Positions 30,295 to 38,437 of a stretch of DNA of 64,000 bases are shown here, one piece after another (the first letter of the stretch is position 1; every line of letters begins with the position of its first letter). Both the position numbers and the translations under genes were made by a program. Source of the stretch: Staphylococcus hsinchuensis (lineage in GTDB: Bacteria > Bacillota > Bacilli > Staphylococcales > Staphylococcaceae); NCBI RefSeq assembly GCF_038789205.1, contig NZ_CP128355.1, forward strand, positions 682,001 through 746,000. Reading direction: 5' to 3'. The notes beneath the pieces were generated by a model. It had not been told where the DNA came from. It ran no database searches and worked only from the letters and a program-made list of their open reading frames with translations.

Positions 30295-31698
30295 TTACAT
30301 TGTATTACGTGATGTTTGGCTTGGATTTTTAAGCTTTTTAGAAAATAGTAACGCAACGACTGAAATGACAGTTGCGACTGTGAATGTGACATTAACGCCG
30401 TGGATCATACCTTCAAGTCCTTGTTTTGGAATGGCTGTGACAGACATTAATGTAATGAATACGGCTGTACCAATGGCACCAGACATCTGTCTAAAGGTAT
30501 TGTTAACGGCTGTACCATGTGGAACGAGTTTATTTGGTAGTTGGTTAATTGCTAATGTCGTCATCGGCATCATAACCATAGAAATGGATAACATACGTAA
30601 CGCGTTACCTACTGCTAAATAAGTGTAGCTCGTGTGTGTTGAAAGCATTGTGAAAGGAATCGTTGACATCACAAGTACTAACAAGCCGATACGCGCTAAC
30701 CATTTACCACCGAACTTATCAAATAAGCGACCAGTGATTGGGTTCATAATACCCATTAGTACTGCACCAGGTAATAATACTAAACCTGATTCTAAAGCTG
30801 AGAAGTGTAACATGTTTTGCATATATAAAGGTAAGATGATGTTCGTTGCAATTAAAATACCAAATACGAACATACTTAATATCGTACCGAGTGTGTAAAT
30901 ATTGTACTTAAATACTCTAAATTCGAGCATAGGGTGTTCGAGTTTTAACTGACGACGGATGAAAATAACTAAAGTAATCGCACCAATAATTAAAGGAACG
31001 ATAAATTGTAAGTGATTCCAACCGACATCTCCAACAATACTAAAGCAATATAATAGACCGCCAAATCCTATTGTAGATAGGAAAACCGATAGTATGTCTA
31101 ACTTCGGACGTGTAGTGTCGGTAACATTTTTTAATAAAAAGAATGAAGTGATAATAATAATAATAGCGATAGGTAGTACGACATAGAAAACACTTCTCCA
31201 TGTTAAATGTTCTACTAATATTCCGGATAGTGTTGGACCAATTGCGGGTGCAAATGCGATGACGAGTCCGAATAATCCCATTGCTGAACCTCTTTTTTCT
31301 ACAGGGAATAGTAAGAAAAGAATCGTCTGCATGAGTGGCATCATAATACCAGCACCGGCCGCTTGTAAGACGCGTCCAAAGAATAAATATGTGAAATCAG
31401 GGCCAACTGCACAGAGTAATGTGCCGGCAGTAAATACGCCCATTGCGGTTAAAAAGAGCTGTCTCGAGGTGAATCGTTCAATGAGATAAGCTGTTACAGG
31501 AATCATAATTCCGTTGACGAGCATAAATATCGACTGTAACCATTGAACAGTACTTTCTGATACTTTAAGGTCTTTCATAATAGGTGGAAGTGCTGTACCG
31601 AGCAATGTCTGGTTTAATATCGTAATAAATGCACCAGACAAGAGTACGATAAATAAAGGCACACGCTTTTCCACATGGAATGCATTTTCTTCAGGCAT
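30295..31698 (-). CDS. MFS drug exporter, DHA2 (EmrB/QacA) family
   Basis: This 467-residue protein has about 13-14 hydrophobic segments. LFGLVIAFAPAIGPTLSG matches motif C, the antiporter signature, and GRVLQAAGAGIMMP is the usual helix 4 region. It would export lipophilic or cationic compounds using the proton gradient. It is convergent with the M20 gene and divergent from the AMP ligase gene. A role in exporting a product of the neighbouring acyl/amide genes is possible but unproved. Confidence 0.87.
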   Translation of the reverse strand: MPEENAFHVEKRVPLFIVLLSGAFITILNQTLLGTALPPIMKDLKVSESTVQWLQSIFMLVNGIMIPVTAYLIERFTSRQLFLTAMGVFTAGTLLCAVGPDFTYLFFGRVLQAAGAGIMMPLMQTILFLLFPVEKRGSAMGLFGLVIAFAPAIGPTLSGILVEHLTWRSVFYVVLPIAIIIIITSFFLLKNVTDTTRPKLDILSVFLSTIGFGGLLYCFSIVGDVGWNHLQFIVPLIIGAITLVIFIRRQLKLEHPMLEFRVFKYNIYTLGTILSMFVFGILIATNIILPLYMQNMLHFSALESGLVLLPGAVLMGIMNPITGRLFDKFGGKWLARIGLLVLVMSTIPFTMLSTHTSYTYLAVGNALRMLSISMVMMPMTTLAINQLPNKLVPHGTAVNNTFRQMSGAIGTAVFITLMSVTAIPKQGLEGMIHGVNVTFTVATVISVVALLFSKKLKNPSQTSRNTM

Positions 31699-32097
31699 TT
31701 ATCTCACTTCTTTCATATATAATTTTGCATACTTGTATACTATAACACGATGTCGTAGGGTAATCTAAAGATTGATTTCATATGTAATATGTTTAGATTT
31801 GAGTCATATGTTAATGATAAGTCTATATACGTTTTGTTTTTTAATCATTGGATAGATAGGTGTCATAAATACTGTTATTTTGAAGTAATTCAAAAATTGA
31901 AAAATTACTTCAATTGTAAAAGTTGTTACACATAAATATTTCCGTATTCTACAAATTGTAAACACGTGTAGCTTTTTTGTTACAATAATTAGGTGTAAAA
32001 TCGTAAGAGTAAGTTTAAATTGTTATACAATCGTACAAAGCGTAATTAGGGATTTTAAAATATAAACAGTGTTGTACGAGGTAAGGAGAGTAAATTT
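31699..32097. other. divergent promoter region with inverted repeat
   Basis: 399 AT-rich bases between two divergent genes. TGAAGTAATT (31881-31890) and AATTACTTCA (31903-31912) form a 10-bp inverted repeat with a 12-base spacer, an operator-like layout. No reading frame with a ribosome site is seen. Confidence 0.55.
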
Positions 32098-33675
32098 ATG
32101 AATAAAAGAGACCTCATTGCACCAGATAAATATAATATTGTAAATGAGATTGAACAATATGCCAAACAGCCTGAGAAGAAAGCCATTATATTTGAAGATG
32201 TGCAAGGTCAACGCTATGACATTACATATCGTCATTTAATGGAGAGAGCGAACCAAATTGGGCATGTATTTTTAAAGCATGGTTTAACAAAAGGGGACAA
32301 AATGTTAATCATGATGCCTAGAAGTATCGCAACATATGAAATATATATTGCAGCATTAAAGTTAGGTATCGTTATCATTCCAAGTTCAGAAATGCTACGC
32401 ACAAAGGATTTACAATATAGAATCACACATGGTGAAGTCAAAGCCGCAGTTATTATGAGTGAACGTATTGAAGAGCTAGAAGGTGTAGAACAATATAATG
32501 AGCTAACGAAATTTATCGTTGGTGGGGAACATGAAGATTGGTACGCAATAGATCAAGAAATGGAATCACAAGATATTCATTTAGATACTGCGGACACTTC
32601 CAGTGAAGATGTAGCATTGTATTCCTATACATCAGGGACAACGGGTAACCCGAAAGCAGTAATCCATTCACATGGTTGGGGTTACGCACATATGCAAATG
32701 GCACCAGAACATTGGTTGAGTATTAAGGAAGACGATTTAGTTTGGGCTACTGCTGCCCCTGGTTGGCAAAAGTGGGTGTGGAGCCCGTTACTTTCTATAT
32801 TAGGTTCAGGTGCGACGGCATTTGTATTTAATGGTCGTTTTGCAGCTGAAAAATACTTACAATTACTACAAGATTATCAAATCAATGTACTTTGTTGTAC
32901 ACCTACTGAGTATCGTATTATGGCGAAATCACCACAGCTGACTGAGTATAATTTAGAACATTTGCATAGTGCAGTATCTGCAGGTGAACCACTCAATAGA
33001 GAAGTAGTAGAGAAATTTAAAGATAACTTTGATTTAACTGTGAGAGATGGTTATGGACAAACAGAAAGTACGTTATTAATTGGTTTCTTAAAGGATACAG
33101 AAAGCCGACCTGGTTCAATGGGCAAAGCGATACCAGGTAGTCAAGTTACTGTCGTAAATGATGACGGTGAAATTGCACCTGTTGGAGAAATCGGTAATAT
33201 TGCAGTGCCGGTAGACTTACCTGCATTATTTAAAGGTTATTATAAAGATCCAGAAAGAACTGAAGAACCGAAAGTGGGAGATTACTTTATCACAGGTGAT
33301 TTAGCAAAACGTGACGAAGATGGCTATTTCTGGTTCGAAGGACGCCGTGATGATATTATCATTAGTTCAGGTTATACTATTGGACCATTCGAAGTTGAAG
33401 ACTCATTGACTAAGCATCCTTACGTTAAAGAGTGTGCAGTCGTAGCGAGTCCGCATGAAATTAGAGGTAATATCGTTAAAGCATTTGTGATATTACAAGA
33501 TGATGTAGAAGGTAATGAAGACACAGTGAAAGAATTACAAAACTTCGTTAAACAAGATGTGGCACCTTATAAATACCCAAGAGCTATTGAATTTGTCGAA
33601 GATTTACCGAAGACAAACTCAGGTAAAATACGCCGCGTAGAATTAAGAGATGCAGAACAACAAAAATTCAAATAA
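32098..33675 (+). CDS. acyl-CoA synthetase / AMP-dependent ligase
   Basis: This 525-residue ANL-superfamily enzyme has the P-loop YTSGTTGNPKAVIHSHG, GYGQTE, TGDLAKRDEDGYFWFEGR, and the C-terminal lysine in PKTNSGKIRR. It activates a carboxylic acid as acyl-AMP and transfers it to CoA. It resembles acetyl/medium-chain acyl-CoA ligases (AcsM/MACS type). It has its own strong site AAGGAGAG and its own terminator, so it is a single-gene unit. In principle it could supply acyl donors to the condensation-domain protein; that is inference from proximity only. Confidence 0.87.
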   Translation: MNKRDLIAPDKYNIVNEIEQYAKQPEKKAIIFEDVQGQRYDITYRHLMERANQIGHVFLKHGLTKGDKMLIMMPRSIATYEIYIAALKLGIVIIPSSEMLRTKDLQYRITHGEVKAAVIMSERIEELEGVEQYNELTKFIVGGEHEDWYAIDQEMESQDIHLDTADTSSEDVALYSYTSGTTGNPKAVIHSHGWGYAHMQMAPEHWLSIKEDDLVWATAAPGWQKWVWSPLLSILGSGATAFVFNGRFAAEKYLQLLQDYQINVLCCTPTEYRIMAKSPQLTEYNLEHLHSAVSAGEPLNREVVEKFKDNFDLTVRDGYGQTESTLLIGFLKDTESRPGSMGKAIPGSQVTVVNDDGEIAPVGEIGNIAVPVDLPALFKGYYKDPERTEEPKVGDYFITGDLAKRDEDGYFWFEGRRDDIIISSGYTIGPFEVEDSLTKHPYVKECAVVASPHEIRGNIVKAFVILQDDVEGNEDTVKELQNFVKQDVAPYKYPRAIEFVEDLPKTNSGKIRRVELRDAEQQKFK

Positions 33676-33689
33676 CCAGTATTTCACTT

Positions 33690-33726
33690 AAAAGCGAGGA
33701 CGCGTTGAAGGTCCTCGCTTTTTTTG
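33690..33726 (+). terminator. terminator of the acyl-CoA ligase gene
   Basis: AAGCGAGGAC / GTCCTCGCTT stem followed by a run of T. Confidence 0.92.
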
Positions 33727-33752
33727 ATGTATTTATTTATCTATTGCAATAC

Positions 33753-33802
33753 AAAACACCCTACAGACTTACATAACATGTAAGGTATTGTAGGGTGTTT
33801 TA
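33753..33802 (-). terminator. terminator of fmdA-fmdB
   Basis: AAAACACCCTACA / TGTAGGGTGTTTT stem, with an inner AC(T)TTACAT...ATGTAA pairing, just past the FmdB stop. Confidence 0.88.
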
Positions 33803-33807
33803 ACTTA

Positions 33808-34074
33808 TTAGTGGCCTGCCATCCATGGACGCGGTGCTTTAGGTGTCTTGCGTGGTTGTTTAGGCAGTTTATCTTTAGAAACGACTTTAGGTTCTTGACC
33901 TTGTTCGATACGTTTTTTTAAATTAGTATTCATTGTGTTCGTTTGAAATGCTGTGAAGACACGTTTTGACGTAGAGCCACAAGTAGGGCATGATGCAGTT
34001 TCGTGTGAATCGTGTATTGACTGTTTGAGTGTGAATTCATCGCATTTTGGACATGCATATGTGTACTGCGGCAT
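33808..34074 (-). CDS. fmdB: FmdB-type zinc ribbon protein
   Basis: This 88-residue protein starts with MPQYTYACPKCDEF and has a second pair in CPTCGS, giving one four-cysteine zinc ribbon, then a basic tail rich in Lys and Pro. In the fmd cluster of methylotrophs the FmdB ribbon accompanies amidase genes as a putative regulator or accessory. It overlaps the fmdA stop by one base and is certainly co-transcribed with it. Confidence 0.85.
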   Translation of the reverse strand: MPQYTYACPKCDEFTLKQSIHDSHETASCPTCGSTSKRVFTAFQTNTMNTNLKKRIEQGQEPKVVSKDKLPKQPRKTPKAPRPWMAGH

Positions 34075-35267
34075 TACTCATCAGGCTCCAAGTTAGGTAA
34101 GATATCTGCATTGAAGATTTCACGTGGAATAGCTAGGGTACAACAAGCATTTGGCACATCAACGATACCCGCAACTGTACCTTGAACAGGTGCAGAACCT
34201 AATAACATATAGGCTTGTTCGCCAGTGAAACCACGTGTCTTTAAGAATTCGATTGCGTTTAAACAAGCATTACGATAAGCCGTGTTTGCATCTAAGTATG
34301 TTTGTTTACCGTTAAATTCATTTACTGAAATACCTTCGAAGACAATGTAATCTGTATAGTTTGGCATAACTGGGCCTGGTTTGAATGCAGGGTTTTTCTT
34401 AATGCTATATTTTTCCATACCATTTTTAATGACATTAACACGTAGTTCAATCCAACCTGGCATTTCAATACCACCACAGAAAGTGATTTCGCCATCACCT
34501 TGAGAGAAATGTAAATCTCCGACAGATAGTTTGGCACCGTCTACAAATACTGGGAAGTACACACGAGAACCTTTAGATAAGTTCTTGATATCGCAGTTAC
34601 CTCCGTTTTCACGTGGTGGAACTGTACGTGCACCTTCTTTAGCTACGCGTTCGAAATCTTTCCCCTTAAGATTCCCAACTACTGCTGCATCTGTTTCTGG
34701 TAAATTTGCTAGTACTGGTTCACGATTTGGATCTGTATCTACTAATTCTCGTTCACGGCGATTCCATTCATCTAACATTTCTTGTGAAGGTGCGACACCG
34801 ATTAACCCTGGGTGAATAATACCAGCGAATTCAACGCCAGGTACGTGACGGCTTGTCGCATAGATACCGTTGAAATCCCAGATAGATTTTTGAGCATTCG
34901 GATAGTGATCAACTAAGAAACTACCGCCGTTTGTCTTATCGAAAATACCGTTAAAGCCCCATGCGTGATCTTCAAATGTACCAATATCTAAAATGTCGAC
35001 TACAAGTAAATCGCCAGGTTCAACACCATTAACGTGCACAGGTCCGCTTAAAACGTGAACACGGTTTAAATTGACGTTCTTAATATCGCTTGCATCATCA
35101 TTGTTACCAATTTGTCCGTCCGTCCAATCTAAACACTCCATACGGAATGATTCTCCAGGATCTACTGAAAATGCTGCTGGAATATCTGGATGCCATCGGT
35201 TGTGTCCTGGATGATCTTGTTGATCCATTTTCTTGTTTAAATCAATGTTAAATAACTTTTTAGGCAT
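34074..35267 (-). CDS. fmdA: acetamidase/formamidase
   Basis: This 397-residue protein belongs to the FmdA_AmdA family. GHNRWHPDIPAAFSVDPGE opens the enzyme, HFSQGDGEITFCGGIEMPG is the family core, and a C-terminal VPNACCTLAIPREIF follows. Members hydrolyse formamide, or short amides, to ammonia and the acid. The zinc ribbon partner directly follows. It could feed nitrogen and formate to the cell. The upstream leader contains AT-rich promoter sequence and an AAGGGGG site. Confidence 0.9.
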   Translation of the reverse strand: MPKKLFNIDLNKKMDQQDHPGHNRWHPDIPAAFSVDPGESFRMECLDWTDGQIGNNDDASDIKNVNLNRVHVLSGPVHVNGVEPGDLLVVDILDIGTFEDHAWGFNGIFDKTNGGSFLVDHYPNAQKSIWDFNGIYATSRHVPGVEFAGIIHPGLIGVAPSQEMLDEWNRRERELVDTDPNREPVLANLPETDAAVVGNLKGKDFERVAKEGARTVPPRENGGNCDIKNLSKGSRVYFPVFVDGAKLSVGDLHFSQGDGEITFCGGIEMPGWIELRVNVIKNGMEKYSIKKNPAFKPGPVMPNYTDYIVFEGISVNEFNGKQTYLDANTAYRNACLNAIEFLKTRGFTGEQAYMLLGSAPVQGTVAGIVDVPNACCTLAIPREIFNADILPNLEPDE

Positions 35268-35512
35268 ATTATAATCCCCCTTTATTATTATTAATATAAT
35301 ATGACTGAATTTTCCGTCAATTAAATTTTATCACATATTAATGTAAAAGTACTATTCAAGTGATAAAAGTGACAGTTGTAATCTGAATAAAAGGCACCTA
35401 AGTTGGGTTTCAACACAATGATCATTATTTATAATGAGGTTATGTGAGATCGTTCATTATATGATACACTACAAATTAGTTATGAAATCGCTTACGAACA
35501 GGAGGAATTCGT

Positions 35513-36496
35513 ATCTGTACAGGATTTTCAGTGCAGTCTGTACTGCAACATAATTATCTAGCAAGGACGATGGATTTTGCGTTTGAATCTAATAACATTC
35601 CTATAGCTGTCCCAAAGCGTTACAATTACGAATTTGAAATAGCAGGGAAACAGGAACTGAAATATGGTTTCGTCGGAACAGCTATGATGGTCGGACAATA
35701 TCGCTTTAGTGATGGCGTAAATGAACAGGGCTTGGCTATTTCTAACCATTATTTTAGTAGGCTTGCGAGTTATACTACCAACCCAAGAGAGGGGTACTTT
35801 AACGTAGGACCAGAAGAATTTATCTTATGGTTACTTGGATTTAATAACTCAATAGCCACGTTGAAACAGAGTATTGCTCAAGTGAATATCGTAGCTATCG
35901 GTAATAAAGCATTAGATAATATACCTCCGCTACACTTTATCGTGACAGATAAAACAGGAGAAACTGTGACAATTGAACCCCACAATGGTTTGTTAGTAGT
36001 GAAAGAGAATCCTGTACATGTGTTGACGAATAGCCCTAATTTAGAATGGCATTATGAAAATTTGAAAAACTACACACATCTATCGCCTCTGCAACATCAA
36101 CAAAAACAATTTGGTGAACGAAACTTTGAAGCACTCGGTAATGCTGGGGGCACATTTGGTTTGCCAGGAGGATTCACATCATCTGAACGTTTTGTAAGAG
36201 CGGCATATTTACGACAACATTTAATATTAGAGGGCAGAGATATTAATCAACATGTCAACCAATGCTTTAAAGTGTTGGATAATGTCAGTGTTCCGTACGG
36301 CGCGATTAGGGAAAACGGTGAAACGCACTATACACAATTTCAGTGTGTTTTAGACTGTAAGCATCAGACGTACTATATTAAACCATATGATAGTAGTGAA
36401 GTGTTTGAAGTCCAACTATGCCAAACGTTACTTGAAAAGGATACGCCGACGTATTTTTCATTAGAACACAAATTTAAAACACATCGTCTCAATTAA
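35513..36496 (+). CDS. linear amide C-N hydrolase (choloylglycine hydrolase / penicillin V acylase family), non-ATG start
   Basis: This Ntn-hydrolase of about 327 residues has the family opening (start)-CTGFS, where Cys2 (codon TGT 35516-35518) is the nucleophile. RTMDF with its Asp, the Asn of LTNSPNLEWH, and GLPGGFTSSERFVRAAYL with its Arg complete the active site. The reading frame has no ATG, GTG or TTG between an upstream stop at 35483 and the cysteine. AGGAGG (35500-35505) lies seven bases before ATC 35513. A GTG at 35531 is too late because it would remove the nucleophile. Family members cleave bile salts, penicillin V or N-acyl homoserine lactones. Confidence 0.82.
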   Translation: MCTGFSVQSVLQHNYLARTMDFAFESNNIPIAVPKRYNYEFEIAGKQELKYGFVGTAMMVGQYRFSDGVNEQGLAISNHYFSRLASYTTNPREGYFNVGPEEFILWLLGFNNSIATLKQSIAQVNIVAIGNKALDNIPPLHFIVTDKTGETVTIEPHNGLLVVKENPVHVLTNSPNLEWHYENLKNYTHLSPLQHQQKQFGERNFEALGNAGGTFGLPGGFTSSERFVRAAYLRQHLILEGRDINQHVNQCFKVLDNVSVPYGAIRENGETHYTQFQCVLDCKHQTYYIKPYDSSEVFEVQLCQTLLEKDTPTYFSLEHKFKTHRLN

Positions 36497-36528
36497 TGTT
36501 TAATACATAGTACACATTGATGGTATTC

Positions 36529-36555
36529 TTGACAAAAACGAATAATAAGTATAAA
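36529..36555 (+). promoter_or_regulatory. promoter of the mpsA leader / sRNA
   Basis: A perfect TTGACA (36529-36534) and TATAAA (36550-36555) with 15-base spacing. The -10 could shift by one or two bases. Confidence 0.6.
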
Positions 36556-36561
36556 TTAGTA

Positions 36562-36847
36562 ACAATGGATAAAAATAGCAAGGGTAATGAGAGCACCGTT
36601 TCCTATTCGCGTGAAAGCTTTAGCGAGTTGTTAATCAACGGATTGGCATTCTTGAAAAAGCGGACAAACATATAAGGAACATTGAGATCATTCGGCTATT
36701 ATAATGAAATCGTTTAAATCAATTTTACAAATAATATTTCAATATAGATAAAGGTAGCAAAGCAAAACATTCGATAACAATGCGTTGTAATGAAACCGAC
36801 AAGTCTAATAAATCGCTACGGGTTTATTATGGTTTGTCGGTTTTTTT
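36562..36847 (+). ncRNA. candidate structured RNA upstream of mpsAB
   Basis: About 285 bases run from a promoter to a strong terminator without a reading frame. TTCCT (36600-36604) pairs with AGGAA (36675-36679) around two hairpins, TTCGC/GCGAG (36606-36627) and GTTG/CAAC (36627-36639), giving a possible multi-branch fold. It lacks a T-box motif and does not match a riboswitch that I know. It could be an attenuating leader for mpsA, whose start lies 60 bases beyond the terminator, or an independent small RNA. Confidence 0.4.
36793..36847 (+). terminator. terminator upstream of mpsA
   Basis: AAACCGACAA / TTGTCGGTTT with inner TAATAAA / TTTATTA pairing and seven T. It lies in front of mpsA rather than after a coding gene. 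Confidence 0.9.
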
Positions 36848-36906
36848 GTAAAGATGCATTAACACTACAAATATCAAAAGTTGTATAAGTCAGGAGGTAT
36901 GACGAA

Positions 36907-38436
36907 ATGTTTAGTTCACTTAACCCAAGCGTGTTATTAATAATTAATTACATATTCGTGATCATTTCACTTTTGAGTGGTGTGGTCTTTTTAAATAAAC
37001 GTGTTCCACTGAGTTATGTACGTGTGCACGTACTGTTAGTGGCGTTCCCACCATTAATGACATTTATCGGTTTAATATTTGCACATAAAAATGAAGCGGT
37101 TGGGCTATTTTATTCTGATGTGCTTGCGTGGCTCATGGCAGCATTTGTATTGATGGTTGGATTAATTATTCAACGTTACTGTATTCGTTATTTATCGGGT
37201 GATATGCATTACCGTAAATATTTCTTAATGTTTACGTTGACGACTAGCTTTGCCTCTACAGCATGGTTAACAGGTGATATTCGTATCATGGTTCTTTGCT
37301 GGGGTCTAACGCTGATAGGTTTAACGATTTTAATCGGTTTACAAAGTGCTTGGAAAGTAACACGTGCCGCTGCGATTGTAACAGGTAAATCATTCTTAAT
37401 CGGTTGGTTAGCGTTGTTAATCGCAGTGATATGGATAGGTATCTCTACAGGACATTGGACGTATCAATCAATATATTCACCACAAAGCATAGATCGAATA
37501 GGTGATGGTACGCGTTTAATTATACATTTACTAATGGTTATAGCTGTTTTAGTTCCGGCAGCACAGTGGCCTTTCCAAAGATGGTTGATTGAATCCGTGG
37601 CCGCTCCTACACCTGTATCAGCGATTATGCATGCGGGTATTGTGAACGCTGGTGGGATTATGTTAACGCGATTTTCACCATTGTTTAGCAGTGATATTGC
37701 AACTGTAATTTTAGTGTTATTAGCCAGTGTATCGGTCGTTATAGGTGCAGGTATTAGTTTAGTGCATGTAGATTATAAGCGACTACTCGTAGGTTCAACT
37801 ATTGGACAAATGGGCTTTATGTTAGTGCAGTGTGCCTTAGGTGCTTATATACCAGCAATCATACATTTGATTTTACATGGCATATTTAAAGCGACGCTCT
37901 TTTTAAGATCAGGTTCAGCAGTGCGTCATTTCAGTGTGCCAAGACGTGCAAATGAAAGAATGTCATATTTCTGGATTGTTGCAGGTCGTGTCTTAGCGTT
38001 ATTAATTGGTTTAAGTTACTGGTTGAGTGCACCAAGTGAAGGCTACCGCATCGTCAGTGGTTTAATCTTGGCATGGTCGCTTTCTCTATCATGGACACAA
38101 CTTGTGGCATTTGGTGAAGGGAAATTAGGTCGTATATTAGGTTTAGGCACAATGATTATCGTAGGTGCAGTATATGAACTGATACATCACTTCTTCGCAG
38201 AAACATTGCATACGATAACATTTGCACAAGGTGAACCACCTTTATTCTTAATATTGGTTGTTGCAATCATTTTATTATTAGGTAGTACGATAAGTATGTG
38301 GGTTGCACGTCATCGTAATTCTAGATTATTTTCAATTATTTATATGAGAATCGTACATTTGGGTGAAGCGCATAATAGTGCAGTTGAACGCCATCCAAAC
38401 TACCTTAAAAAATATATTGCTAGAGGAGGACGTTAA
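36907..38436 (+). CDS. mpsA: MpsA / DabB-type NADH-dehydrogenase-like membrane subunit of the bicarbonate transporter
   Basis: This 509-residue protein has about 14 membrane segments and belongs to the NuoL/MrpA proton-translocating family. PTPVSAIMHAGIVNAGG and the helix 7-8 lysine/histidine region (HLILHGIFKATLFLRSGSAV) are intact. In S. aureus MpsAB, and in DabAB elsewhere, this subunit powers CO2/bicarbonate accumulation together with the DUF2309 subunit encoded one base downstream. A CAGGAGGT site precedes the ATG. Without the rest of the Nuo or Mrp genes, the MpsA reading is the best one. Confidence 0.9.
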   Translation: MFSSLNPSVLLIINYIFVIISLLSGVVFLNKRVPLSYVRVHVLLVAFPPLMTFIGLIFAHKNEAVGLFYSDVLAWLMAAFVLMVGLIIQRYCIRYLSGDMHYRKYFLMFTLTTSFASTAWLTGDIRIMVLCWGLTLIGLTILIGLQSAWKVTRAAAIVTGKSFLIGWLALLIAVIWIGISTGHWTYQSIYSPQSIDRIGDGTRLIIHLLMVIAVLVPAAQWPFQRWLIESVAAPTPVSAIMHAGIVNAGGIMLTRFSPLFSSDIATVILVLLASVSVVIGAGISLVHVDYKRLLVGSTIGQMGFMLVQCALGAYIPAIIHLILHGIFKATLFLRSGSAVRHFSVPRRANERMSYFWIVAGRVLALLIGLSYWLSAPSEGYRIVSGLILAWSLSLSWTQLVAFGEGKLGRILGLGTMIIVGAVYELIHHFFAETLHTITFAQGEPPLFLILVVAIILLLGSTISMWVARHRNSRLFSIIYMRIVHLGEAHNSAVERHPNYLKKYIARGGR

Positions 38437-38437
38437 G

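Noticed and set aside
36562..36847. T-box or known riboswitch upstream of mpsA
   Set aside because: The GGTGGTACCACG-type core is absent and no known aptamer motif could be matched by eye, so it is reported only as a candidate structured RNA.
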